Shown here: piece after piece, positions 1 to 6,176 of the stretch
How the letters are laid out: each line of letters begins with the position of its first letter
Numbering within the stretch: the first letter of the stretch is position 1
Source of the DNA: Oscillospiraceae bacterium
Lineage (GTDB): Bacteria; Bacillota_A; Clostridia; Oscillospirales; Ruminococcaceae
Direction of reading: 5' to 3'
Length of the DNA: 20,210 nucleotides
NCBI GenBank assembly: GCA_017523995.1
Contig: JAFWUX010000047.1
Span: 1-20,210, forward strand
Position numbers and translations under genes: made by a program
The notes under the pieces: generated by a model
Databases searched by the model: none
Told to the model about the DNA's origin: nothing
Seen by the model: the letters and a program-made list of their open reading frames with translations, nothing else

Positions 1-284
1 AGCTTTTCGAGGGAAGTGTAGACCGACTTCTTGCATTCCTCATAGCCGTAATGCTCCACCCAGACCTTTGTGGTCAGGAAAATATCTTCACGCTTGATGC
101 CCGATTTAGCGATCGCTGCCCCGACTTCCTCCTCGTTGAAATAACTCTGCGCCGTGTCGATCAGACGATAGCCCACTGAAAGTGCATCGGTCACACACCT
201 CTCGCACTCATCCTTTGTCACCTGATACACGCCGTAGCCGAGCATGGGCATTTTGATCCCGTTGTTAAGCTGTACATATTCCAT
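1..284 (-). CDS. Aldo/keto reductase, N-terminal part (runs off the window)
   Basis: Predicted NAD(P)H-dependent aldo/keto reductase, a soluble TIM-barrel enzyme that reduces aldehydes or ketones. About 94 N-terminal residues are visible, beginning MEYVQLNNGIKMPMLGYGVY. Three of the four family catalytic residues can be placed: Asp in LIDTAQSY, Tyr in the same motif, and Lys in LTTKVW. The catalytic His and the cofactor-binding C-terminal half lie beyond base 1. The start codon is supported by a GGGAGG ribosome binding site about 9 bases upstream (+ strand 293-298). The overall pattern is that of the 2,5-diketogluconate reductase-like branch, but the true substrate cannot be told. The gene is divergent from the PAP2 gene and has its own promoter. 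Confidence 0.9.
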   Translation of the reverse strand, partial: MEYVQLNNGIKMPMLGYGVYQVTKDECERCVTDALSVGYRLIDTAQSYFNEEEVGAAIAKSGIKREDIFLTTKVWVEHYGYEECKKSVYTSLEK

Positions 285-316
285 CGTTCATACCTCCCGG
301 ATTTGATTGTATCTTT

Positions 317-345
317 ATTGTAGCACAGAATTGGCTGTTTGAGAA
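317..345 (-). promoter_or_regulatory. SigA promoter of the aldo/keto reductase
   Basis: On the minus strand, TTCTCA (340-345) and TACAAT (317-322) are separated by 17 bases. A TG one base upstream of the -10 box gives an extended -10 (TGCTACAAT). The predicted transcript starts about 25-30 bases before the start codon. Confidence 0.6.
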
Positions 346-410
346 GTTTCGATTGGTTATATGGTTTGAACCTTTGGGTTATAGCTTTTTTACGAAACTT
401 ATGAATAATC

Positions 411-447
411 AAAGGGCAATGCTCCAATCGCAGAAGCATTGCCCTTT
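411..447. terminator. Perfect 13-bp hairpin, terminator-like but no clear T tract
   Basis: Arms AAAGGGCAATGCT (411-423) and AGCATTGCCCTTT (435-447) are perfect inverted repeats around an 11-base loop. It lies in the divergent gap upstream of the aldo/keto reductase promoter. Neither side has a long T run, so it could be an unusual terminator, a small RNA element, or a regulator site. No gene is seen that would need it. Confidence 0.45.
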
Positions 448-509
448 CCTTGCGCTATGAAAGTATTAGTCTTGAATTTCTTGCATCATAGCCGCACCGT
501 CACACCGCA

Positions 510-530
510 ATTTCTACTTTCTCATTTCAC
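510..530. repeat. Short heptad repeat array (three units)
   Basis: Three 7-base units, ATTTCTA, CTTTCTC and ATTTCAC, follow the bases ACCGCA. The same CCGCA-plus-heptads arrangement occurs at 14127-14165, and a CTCCTCA version occurs at 9929-9960. The rest of the 285-750 gap holds the hairpin at 411-447, two promoter-like sequences and one GC-rich hairpin, but no gene. Confidence 0.5.
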
Positions 531-548
531 AGAAACCGTGATGCTGTC

Positions 549-577
549 TTGCTTTTTCTGCAAATATATGTTATAAC
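549..577 (+). promoter_or_regulatory. Upstream promoter-like copy before the PAP2 gene
   Basis: TTGCTT (549-554), 17 bases, then TATAAC (572-577). The block closely resembles the proximal PAP2 promoter at 686-714: same -35, a similar AT-rich spacer ending in ATATATGT, and nearly the same -10. It may be a second promoter giving a leader of about 165 bases, or the promoter of a short RNA. Confidence 0.45.
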
Positions 578-603
578 CGCGCCGTGCGCGGCTCCATTTT
601 GCT
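577..603. repeat. GC-rich hairpin repeat shared with 20158-20184
   Basis: CCGCGC (577-582), loop CGT, GCGCGG (586-591), followed by CTCCATTTTGCT. The 27-base block matches 20158-20184 at 25 positions, including the whole hairpin. It is intergenic in both places and belongs with the three-base-loop hairpins described for the other gaps. Confidence 0.6.
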
Positions 604-685
604 TCGCCTTTATTCAGCATATCGTGCGGAACCGTTTGCAGCTCAGTTCAGCCGGTTTCATCCCAAAGTATTTTTCGGATTTCCA

Positions 686-714
686 TTGCTTTTCTGGTAA
701 TTATATGTTATAAT
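686..714 (+). promoter_or_regulatory. SigA promoter of the PAP2 gene
   Basis: TTGCTT (686-691), 17-base spacer, TATAAT (709-714) with an extended -10 (TGTTATAAT). The start codon at 751 is about 30 bases past the expected transcription start. Confidence 0.75.
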
Positions 715-750
715 AGGAATTACGATTCTAACCGAAAGGATGTTGAAACA

Positions 751-1434
751 ATGGATTGGGAATTTCAATTCTTAAACTGGATCCAAAACAATCTCCGCAG
801 CGATCTCATGGACAAGATTATGCCGATCATCACAAAATTCGGTGACGGCGGCATCTTCTGGATCGTTCTGACACTGCTTCTGTTCATCCCGAAGCGCACG
901 AGAAAATATGCGCATGTCTCCGCATTCGCGCTGATCTTCTGCGTTGTCGGCGGCAATCTGATTCTCAAAAACCTCATCGCAAGACCGCGCCCGTTCTGGC
1001 TCGAAAACGGCAATCCGCTTGCCATGATCGGCATTCAGGGCAACCCGCTCGAACGGCTCTATGTCCGTGACAGCGCAATCGTTGTGCCGGAGGGCAGAAC
1101 GGTTCTCCAGCTGCTCGTCAAGGCACCGACAGACTTTGCATTCCCCTCGGGACATACACAGGCATCCTTTGCCGCTGCAACCTCGATCTGCATGTGGAAG
1201 CGCAAGTGGGGCATTCCGGCGCTGGTGCTTGCGGCACTCGTCGCATTTTCCCGCATGTATCTCTATGTCCACTACCCGACCGATATCCTCGGCGGACTGC
1301 TGTTCGGCGTCGGCTATTCGCTGCTCGCGCTGGCAATCTGCAACAAGCTGTTCCGCAAGAAGACATGGGACGGCTGTGAGGGTGCCCGCCGTCTTGCAAG
1401 AAAGAAGCAGAAGCAGGCTCAGACCGTCGGCTGA
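751..1434 (+). CDS. PAP2-family membrane phosphatase
   Basis: Integral membrane phosphatase of the PAP2 superfamily, which removes phosphate from lipids such as undecaprenyl pyrophosphate or phosphatidic acid; the exact substrate is not decided by sequence. All three catalytic signatures are present: Lys73 with RPRP at 78-81, PSGHT at 132-136, and SRMYLYVHYPTDILGG at 167-182 with the nucleophile-type His174 and Asp178. There are about five hydrophobic segments, a roughly 45-residue loop between the first two motifs, and a basic tail after residue 200. The length (227 aa) is normal. An AAAGGA ribosome binding site (736-741) precedes the ATG. Single-gene unit with its own promoter and terminator. 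A UndPP phosphatase role in cell wall precursor recycling is an inference. Confidence 0.92.
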   Translation: MDWEFQFLNWIQNNLRSDLMDKIMPIITKFGDGGIFWIVLTLLLFIPKRTRKYAHVSAFALIFCVVGGNLILKNLIARPRPFWLENGNPLAMIGIQGNPLERLYVRDSAIVVPEGRTVLQLLVKAPTDFAFPSGHTQASFAAATSICMWKRKWGIPALVLAALVAFSRMYLYVHYPTDILGGLLFGVGYSLLALAICNKLFRKKTWDGCEGARRLARKKQKQAQTVG

Positions 1435-1454
1435 TTGCATTACAGATCATTTTG

Positions 1455-1502
1455 ATGCCATAGTTTCTCTGACAGACCGCGCAGAGGGACTATGGCATTT
1501 TG
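1455..1502 (+). terminator. Intrinsic terminator after the PAP2 gene
   Basis: A 17-bp stem (1455-1471 with 1482-1498) with two G-T wobble pairs closes a 10-base loop and is followed by TTTT. It lies 20 bases past the stop codon. Confidence 0.8.
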
Positions 1503-1573
1503 ACTGCCCGCCGGAATGTTAAGGATTGTTTGCATCGCGCAAAAAACCGCGTAAATGCGGGAATGTTAACATG

Positions 1574-1609
1574 CGTTGCTTGCCGCAACGGGGGGATCCG
1601 GTGTATAAT
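1574..1609 (+). promoter_or_regulatory. XRE gene promoter with overlapping inverted repeat
   Basis: TTGCCG (1580-1585), 18 bases, TATAAT (1604-1609). The inverted repeat CGTTGC (1574-1579) / GCAACG (1585-1590), with a 5-base centre, sits directly on the -35 box. That is where a self-repressing XRE protein would be expected to bind. A 10-base palindrome, ATGTTAACAT, lies just upstream at 1563-1572. Confidence 0.6.
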
Positions 1610-1632
1610 GAGGGCGAAAGGAGGTTTTCGCA

Positions 1633-2142
1633 ATGTTGAACGAAAACATAAAAAGCATCAGAAAATCCAAAGGACTTTCGCAGGAGGAATTTGCCGTAAA
1701 GATCAATGTCGTGCGGCAGACGGTCTCCAAATGGGAACGCGGTCTTTCCGTTCCCGATTCCGACATGCTGGTTACCATTTCAGAAGTGCTCGAAACGCCG
1801 GTCAGTGTCCTGCTCGGCGAAAAGATCACGGAAACGGAACCGGATGATCTCAAGGCGATTGCAGAAAAGCTCGAGGTGATCAATCTCCAGCTTGCACACA
1901 GAAAGACAGCCGGACGGAATATCCTCCGCTGGGGGTTGATTCTGGTATGTGTCCTCATCGTCATCGGATTCGTGATCCTGCTCGCGGCAGACAGCCCGTA
2001 TCTGGAATGGAATTACAAAAATCCGGAGCTTGCCGCCGCCGGTACCATTCTGCACGGGATTGAATTTGTCTTTGTTCGGGTCGCACCGCTGATCCTGATC
2101 GCCGCAGTCATGGGTCTCATCCTGACACGGCATAAAAGCTGA
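1633..2142 (+). CDS. Membrane-anchored XRE/HTH_3 transcriptional regulator
   Basis: A 169-residue protein with an N-terminal Cro/C1-type helix-turn-helix domain (about residues 5-60, with SQEEFAVKINVVRQTVSKWE as the core) that should bind DNA. A short linker and two hydrophobic segments follow (about 97-119 and 146-166), so the regulator is probably tethered to the cytoplasmic membrane and may sense an envelope signal. This HTH-plus-membrane design is common in Firmicutes, usually with unknown ligands. A strong ribosome binding site, AAAGGAGG, lies 7-8 bases before the ATG. The expected transcription start (about 1616) leaves a leader of under 20 bases. The inverted repeat on the promoter suggests autoregulation. 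No obvious target operon is adjacent. Confidence 0.88.
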   Translation: MLNENIKSIRKSKGLSQEEFAVKINVVRQTVSKWERGLSVPDSDMLVTISEVLETPVSVLLGEKITETEPDDLKAIAEKLEVINLQLAHRKTAGRNILRWGLILVCVLIVIGFVILLAADSPYLEWNYKNPELAAAGTILHGIEFVFVRVAPLILIAAVMGLILTRHKS

Positions 2143-2153
2143 CCCGCAAACAG

Positions 2154-2186
2154 AAACCGCGAACCTTTTTATCGGTTCGCGGTTTT
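2154..2186. terminator. Bidirectional terminator between converging genes
   Basis: Perfect 12-bp stem AAACCGCGAACC (2154-2165) / GGTTCGCGGTTT (2174-2185) with an 8-base loop. T-rich sequence follows on the plus strand, and a shorter T-rich stretch follows on the minus strand. It separates the XRE gene from LRR-dockerin gene 1. Confidence 0.85.
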
Positions 2187-2192
2187 GCTGTT

Positions 2193-3380
2193 TTATTTGG
2201 ATTCTGTCTCGCTGTCAGCGGTGAGCGCCTCCCAGTCTGTCGGGACGCCCGAGATCGTGTTCTTCACATAGTACATCAGAATGAGCTGTGCATCTGCGGA
2301 GTTGATCGTGCCGTCGCCGTTGACATCCGCACCCTCTTTCTGCAGATCGTTCAGCTCCGGCTTGCTCCCCGCCATGGATTTGACATAAAAGCTCAGCGCG
2401 CTCTGCGCATCGTCCGCGCCGACCTTTCCGTTCAGATCAAGGTCGCCCCTGACCGCCGCGATCACCTCATACGGGAACGCATACTTTTCACAGTATGACT
2501 GCGCAGTCGCCTGTTCAAAGCCGCGGATTGTGCCCAGCATAAACGCCTCATGTCTTGCGTAGTTGTTGGAGATGGTCGCCTTCATATCACAGATTTCGCA
2601 ATCCGGATTCAGAATCGTGATCGTCTCCAGACGGTTGCAGTCAAAGAAGCCGTAGTGGCGGATCTCTTTGACATTTTCCGGCACGAGCACATTGACGATA
2701 TCGTGATTATACGAAAATGCGCCCTCACCGACCGCGGTGATATCCGAAGGCAGCGTGATATCGCCCTTGCATGCCTTGCCGTCGATCAGTACATGATTGA
2801 TGACCACAAACGGATTTTTCTTGCGCTGCTCGTCCATCCACGGCGTATAGAGGAATGCATCCTCACCGACGGTTTCGAGCCCCTCGGGCAAAGTCAGATC
2901 AGCCAGCGAATCGCAGTTTGCGAACGCCATTTTGCCGATGCTTTTGACTTTTTCCGGCACAGCAAGACTTTCGAGCTTGCGGCTTTTCAGGAAGGTGTTG
3001 TTCGCGATGGCGGTCAGCCCCGAAGGCAGCTTGACGGATTTCAGGACGAAGCAGCTTTTGAATGCGGTCTCGCCGATCTCCGTGACGCTCTCAGGCAGTG
3101 TCACATCCGTGATCTTCGTGTTGAACTGGAACGCACCCGCTCCGATTTTTGTCACCGGCAGCTTTTCGATCTCTGCGGGGACCGTAACCTCCCCTTCGAG
3201 CTCGTCACTCACGCCCGTGATCGTCACGGCACCGTCCGCGATCTCATATCTGAGACCTTCAAATTCCGGTGCGGTTTCCTCCTCTGCGGCGCAGACGGCC
3301 GCAGGTGCCGGCAATGCAGCAGCACCTGTCCAGATCAGACAGGCAGCGCACAGCATCGCCGCGCCTCTCTTTGCTTTCAT
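2193..3380 (-). CDS. Secreted LRR_5 (BspA-like) protein with C-terminal type I dockerin
   Basis: Predicted exported protein of 395 residues. It has a signal peptide (MKAKRGAAML, then a hydrophobic stretch to about residue 30). Residues about 45-305 form BspA-like leucine-rich repeats (pattern ITxIGxxAFxxC..LxxVxLPxxV). A type I dockerin lies at about 312-384 with two calcium-binding repeats, DLDLNGKVGADD and DVNGDGTINSAD, each followed by AQ and Y-YVK. Dockerins bind cohesins on scaffoldins, so this protein probably joins a cellulosome- or amylosome-like complex or is held at the surface by one; the LRR partner is unknown. The chosen start has a GAGGGGAA ribosome binding site; longer in-frame upstream starts lack one and would disrupt the signal peptide. 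Paralogue of the gene at 6779-8695. Confidence 0.92.
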   Translation of the reverse strand: MKAKRGAAMLCAACLIWTGAAALPAPAAVCAAEEETAPEFEGLRYEIADGAVTITGVSDELEGEVTVPAEIEKLPVTKIGAGAFQFNTKITDVTLPESVTEIGETAFKSCFVLKSVKLPSGLTAIANNTFLKSRKLESLAVPEKVKSIGKMAFANCDSLADLTLPEGLETVGEDAFLYTPWMDEQRKKNPFVVINHVLIDGKACKGDITLPSDITAVGEGAFSYNHDIVNVLVPENVKEIRHYGFFDCNRLETITILNPDCEICDMKATISNNYARHEAFMLGTIRGFEQATAQSYCEKYAFPYEVIAAVRGDLDLNGKVGADDAQSALSFYVKSMAGSKPELNDLQKEGADVNGDGTINSADAQLILMYYVKNTISGVPTDWEALTADSETESK

Positions 3381-3512
3381 TGAATTTTCCCCTCTCGATT
3401 CATGTTTCAGCATCCGTCTGCGCTCCGCGGGACAAATCAGGGCTGCCTGTGACAATGTTGCGCACCATTGCCGCGCCCTGCATCCGCTGCGGAAACAGAT
3501 TGTATGCTGATT

Positions 3513-3540
3513 TTATTATCATAACATAGAACGCGGACAA
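3513..3540 (-). promoter_or_regulatory. Promoter of LRR-dockerin gene 1
   Basis: On the minus strand, TTGTCC (3535-3540), 16 bases, TAATAA (3513-3518). It leaves a leader of about 130 bases before the ATG at 3380. It is back to back with the gerAB-like promoter region. Confidence 0.5.
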
Positions 3541-3608
3541 GCGCAAGGTGCCCCGTACAAGTTTGGCGTTGTGCATAAAATCGGCGGAATGTTTTGTACA
3601 GTGTGCTG

Positions 3609-3654
3609 CCGGATATTGACGGCAACTCCGGATATACTATCTGTGATATCCGGA
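3609..3654 (+). promoter_or_regulatory. Promoter/operator region of the gerAB-gerAC-like operon
   Basis: Three copies of one 8-base word occur: CCGGATAT at 3609-3616 and 3628-3635, and its inverse ATATCCGG at 3646-3653. They start 19 and 18 bases apart, roughly two helical turns. The last two form a 9-bp inverted repeat. GGATA (3611-3615), 17 bases, TATACTA (3633-3639) resembles a forespore SigG promoter. A SigA reading (TTGACG at 3616) has no well-spaced -10 box. Assignment to SigG is an inference. Confidence 0.45.
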
Positions 3655-3667
3655 AAGGGGTGAGTGC

Positions 3668-4624
3668 ATGCGATCTCAGGGACAATGGAGCGCGGTGCAG
3701 GGTGCCGCGATGATGATTCTGCTGCGGCTGTTTCCGTTTTTCTGCTGCGGTGCGCCGTTTTCGGCGGCGCGAGCAAAACAAATGCTGCTGACGGCAATCG
3801 TGCACGCCGCGCTGATTCTGCCGCTGCTGCACTTCCGGCACAGGCTGCGGATTCCGGCGCTGCTGCTGCGGGGATTCCGGCTCTGCGCGGCTTTTGAGGG
3901 CGCATATCTGACTGTGCTGCTCCGGCGGCTCTGTCTGCAGCTGCGGCTGGAACACACCGCGGCGCTTTTGCTGATATTGCCGGTGATGCTGCTTTACACC
4001 GTCTCGCTGCATGACCGTGCCGCCGCAAGAACTGCGATGCTGCTGCTCTGCCTTGCCGCAGCCGGATTTCTGCTGCTCCCCGTCAGCGGCATCGGGACAG
4101 CACAGCGGATTCTGCTGCACACGCCCGATCCGGCGCCGCATTTTGCATCGGAATGGGCGGATGCCTGCGAACTGCCGCTGATTCCGCTGATCTGGCAGAA
4201 GCAGACCGAATCCGCGGCAAAGCGCAGTACAGTTGCATGGGCGGCGTTCCGGATGCTCTTTCTGCCCGCGCTCGTGCTGTTCGGGACAATGCAGAACGGC
4301 AGACTGCTGCGCTTTCAGGGCAATCCGTTTTTTCTGCTGCGCGCGCGCACGCCCCTCTCGGACGCTGTGCGGACAGACGGCTTCTGGATGCTTCTCGCAT
4401 TCGGCTGCGGTGCGCTCTGCATCACGTTCTGTCTGCAGACGGCAAAGCCGCATCTGCGCACACAGCGCCGGATGCTTGCCGCGGCATTCCTGCCGTATCT
4501 GTTTCTGCTTGCGCTGCTCTGGCTGCTGCCGGAATCCGCGGCGGCATCGGGGCTGCTGCATCTGCTGTTCGGGATTCTGCTTCCGTGGGGCATTGTGCTG
4601 ATACACCGGAGGGACACTGCATGA
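3668..4624 (+). CDS. GerAB-like spore germination permease (divergent)
   Basis: A 318-residue, very hydrophobic protein with about eight to ten membrane segments, slightly shorter than usual GerAB proteins (about 360). GerAB proteins are APC-type permease subunits in the spore inner membrane that sense germinants. Family-like points are the start with Gln-rich WSAVQG before the first membrane helix, and residues about 219-240 (GNPFFLLRARTPLSD...RTDGFW), which match the GerAB region before a late helix where a proline-rich segment is followed by an Arg-Asp pair. The ATG is preceded by AAAGGGG. Its stop overlaps the next start by ATGA, indicating tight coupling with the GerAC-like lipoprotein, which is the strongest support for this call. 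Sequence alone is only moderately convincing. Confidence 0.68.
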   Translation: MRSQGQWSAVQGAAMMILLRLFPFFCCGAPFSAARAKQMLLTAIVHAALILPLLHFRHRLRIPALLLRGFRLCAAFEGAYLTVLLRRLCLQLRLEHTAALLLILPVMLLYTVSLHDRAAARTAMLLLCLAAAGFLLLPVSGIGTAQRILLHTPDPAPHFASEWADACELPLIPLIWQKQTESAAKRSTVAWAAFRMLFLPALVLFGTMQNGRLLRFQGNPFFLLRARTPLSDAVRTDGFWMLLAFGCGALCITFCLQTAKPHLRTQRRMLAAAFLPYLFLLALLWLLPESAAASGLLHLLFGILLPWGIVLIHRRDTA

Positions 4625-5556
4625 AGCGATTGATGATCTTGTTTTGCGGCATTCTGCTGCTGACCGGCTGCACGGATATCCGCACGCGCCTGCTGCCGGA
4701 TATCCTCGCGGTCGATTTTGCGGAGCAGGTGCAGTTTGCCGCGCACACCTCGCAGGAGACGGGCATCATTTCCGCGGCGGCAGAGACCGCGCTGCAAATG
4801 CCCGAGGCGCTCCGGAATGCCGCAGGCGCGGAGATTTCAACCGGTCACCTGACGATGCTTGCGGTCTCGGGGAATCCCTGCGCAGTGCTCGAGGCATATT
4901 TTCAGGCGCAGATGCTCGCCCCGACCTGCGCAGTGCTTTCCGTTCCGGCGGATGCCTGCGGTCAGCTCAGGGCGGGGGAGCTGCCGGCGCCCGCGCAGCT
5001 TGCGGCAGCCGCAGAGACCGGTCTGCTGCCCGACCGCACCGCAGATGCCGTCCTCGCCGATCTCTGGGGCGGCTCCGGTGTGACCGCAGTCTGCACGGCG
5101 GCGGAGGCGGGTCTGACGCTCACGCTCTGGTCAGCATCCGGCTGCTGCGGCACGCTCTCCGGGGACGCCTGCCGCGGGCTTGCGTTGCTCGGCAAGCGGA
5201 AGAAATCCTTTGCGTTTGCAGCGGAGGGCATCACCTACCGGCTCATCTCCGATGCACTCGCACTGCAGGTCACGGAGCGGGAGACGCTGCGCATCGCGGT
5301 CACGGGGACAATCCGCACCGAGCCGCCCCTGACCGATGCCGCCGCGCACCGCCTGACAGAGATGCTCACTGCCGCCGTCACCGAAACCGCCTGCGCACAC
5401 GGCGCCGACCTGCTGTTCCTGCGCGAGCATGCAATCCGGAGCGGAATTTCTGCGGCGCGGAGCTGTTCGCAGGAAGAATGGCGCAGTCTGCTGCAGTCCG
5501 CGGATTGCTCGGTGACGCTGAATTGCCAAAAACCGCGCAGATTCGTCACATTTTGA
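4621..5556 (+). CDS. GerAC-like germination lipoprotein (divergent)
   Basis: A 311-residue predicted lipoprotein. The signal sequence MKRLMILFCGILLLTGC has lipobox LTGC with Cys17 as the lipidation site. The following residues, CTDIRTRLLPDILAVDF, fit the GerAC start (Cys, Asp, Arg, then a strand). The middle segment STGHLTMLAVSGN and the C-terminal LLFLREHAIRSG...EEWRSLL also follow the order of GerAC domains. In known systems GerAC is attached to the outer face of the spore inner membrane and works with GerAA and GerAB. The start codon lies within the stop of the upstream gene. No gerAA is adjacent, so either a lone receptor subunit pair or a distant partner gene is implied. The composition is Ala/Leu-rich and strongly diverged. 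Confidence 0.72.
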   Translation: MKRLMILFCGILLLTGCTDIRTRLLPDILAVDFAEQVQFAAHTSQETGIISAAAETALQMPEALRNAAGAEISTGHLTMLAVSGNPCAVLEAYFQAQMLAPTCAVLSVPADACGQLRAGELPAPAQLAAAAETGLLPDRTADAVLADLWGGSGVTAVCTAAEAGLTLTLWSASGCCGTLSGDACRGLALLGKRKKSFAFAAEGITYRLISDALALQVTERETLRIAVTGTIRTEPPLTDAAAHRLTEMLTAAVTETACAHGADLLFLREHAIRSGISAARSCSQEEWRSLLQSADCSVTLNCQKPRRFVTF

Positions 5557-5589
5557 TACTGATTGTGCAAACTGCCAAAAACAGATTCG
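5524..5589. repeat. Short direct duplication at the end of the gerAC-like gene
   Basis: TGCCAAAAAC...AGATTCG occurs at 5524-5545 (22 bases, inside the last codons of the gene) and again at 5573-5589 with five bases fewer in the middle. A partial third copy, TTGCCAAAAGAT, lies near 5619. No clear terminator is seen between this gene and acpP. Confidence 0.5.
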
Positions 5590-5631
5590 CTTTTGTTCTG
5601 CAAGTTTTACGCCGAATTTTGCCAAAAGATA

Positions 5632-5660
5632 TTGACCTTTTCCCCGCAAACGGATATACT
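5632..5660 (+). promoter_or_regulatory. SigA promoter of acpP
   Basis: TTGACC (5632-5637), 17-base spacer, TATACT (5655-5660); the best-matching SigA promoter in the window together with those of rpsT and LRR-dockerin gene 2. The leader before the start codon is about 68 bases. Confidence 0.8.
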
Positions 5661-5734
5661 ATAAACGATGTGACCGGCAGAACTGGCTGCATGTGTGCAC
5701 AGAAATAAATCACATACAGAGAGGAGCGGATTAC

Positions 5735-5968
5735 ATGGTATTTGAAAAGCTCAAGGATATCATCCTCGATCAGCTCGATGTGGATGAGGACGAGATCACG
5801 ATGGAAGCAGATTTCGTGGATGATCTTCAGGCAGATTCCCTCGACATCACCCTGCTGATGAAGACGATCTCCGAGGAATTCGATATCGCAATCGAGGACG
5901 ACGCCGTTGATAAGATCAGCACCGTCGGCGATGCCGTTGAATTCATTGAAGCCTATATCAATGAATAA
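5735..5968 (+). CDS. acpP: Acyl carrier protein
   Basis: A 77-residue acidic carrier protein that holds growing acyl chains on a 4'-phosphopantetheine arm during fatty acid and phospholipid synthesis in the cytoplasm. The attachment site is Ser35 in the motif QADSLD. Helices I-III are recognisable (VFEKLKDIILDQL, SLDITLLMKTISEEF, VGDAVEFIEAYI). Length and charge are typical. GAGGAG at 5721-5726 sets the ATG at 5735; an upstream ATG at 5693 lacks a good site and would add residues foreign to the family. It is monocistronic, with a strong promoter and terminator, and not near fab genes here. It could serve a specialised pathway instead of bulk fatty acid synthesis, but nothing here suggests that. 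Confidence 0.95.
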   Translation: MVFEKLKDIILDQLDVDEDEITMEADFVDDLQADSLDITLLMKTISEEFDIAIEDDAVDKISTVGDAVEFIEAYINE

Positions 5969-5986
5969 CCGACAACAGAAAAGCAC

Positions 5987-6018
5987 AAGGAGCGCAGCGA
6001 TGACTGCGCTCCTTTTTT
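5987..6018 (+). terminator. Intrinsic terminator after acpP
   Basis: Perfect 11-bp stem AAGGAGCGCAG (5987-5997) / CTGCGCTCCTT (6004-6014) with a 6-base loop, continuing into a run of six T. Confidence 0.92.
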
Positions 6019-6029
6019 CGGCACATTTT

Positions 6030-6176
6030 GAAATTAGAAATGAGAAATTTCGGTGTGCCCTTTGGGCACGGATCAAAAAAAGGGGCTTGGGGCACAGCCC
6101 CATTCAAAATCATCTGCGCAGCAGATACCTTAACTTCTAACTTCTCACTTCTAACTTCTCACTTCTAACTTCTCAC
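6030..6176. repeat. Mosaic repeat module C: heptads flanking three-base-loop hairpins
   Basis: Left side: GAAATTA, GAAATGA, GAAATTT (6030-6050). Right side: six alternating TTCTAAC/TTCTCAC units (6135-6176), pyrimidine-rich where the left is purine-rich. Between them are three perfect hairpins with 3-base loops: GTGCCC-ttt-GGGCAC (6055-6069), TGGGGC-aca-GCCCCA (6088-6102) and ATCTGC-gca-GCAGAT (6112-6126). Read on the minus strand, the order and joining sequence match module A (9726-9762): AAGGTATC hairpin, ATGATT, GGGGC hairpin, CCCC. It lies between the converging acpP and rpsT terminators and contains no gene. Confidence 0.75.

Noticed and set aside
3437..4606. 389-codon minus-strand frame, Gln/Arg-rich
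   Set aside because: It lies opposite the coupled gerAB-like gene and runs into the divergent promoter region; the composition is typical of a shadow frame.
4153..4620. Long in-frame upstream extension of the gerAC-like gene
   Set aside because: The signal sequence and lipobox begin at the ATG at 4621, which also overlaps the upstream stop; the extension would bury the lipoprotein signal.
5693..5734. Longer start for acyl carrier protein
   Set aside because: The extra residues do not belong to the family, and GAGGAG is correctly spaced only for the ATG at 5735.
6135..6176. Possible CRISPR-like array
   Set aside because: Units are only 7 bases, directly abutting, with no spacers and no cas genes nearby.
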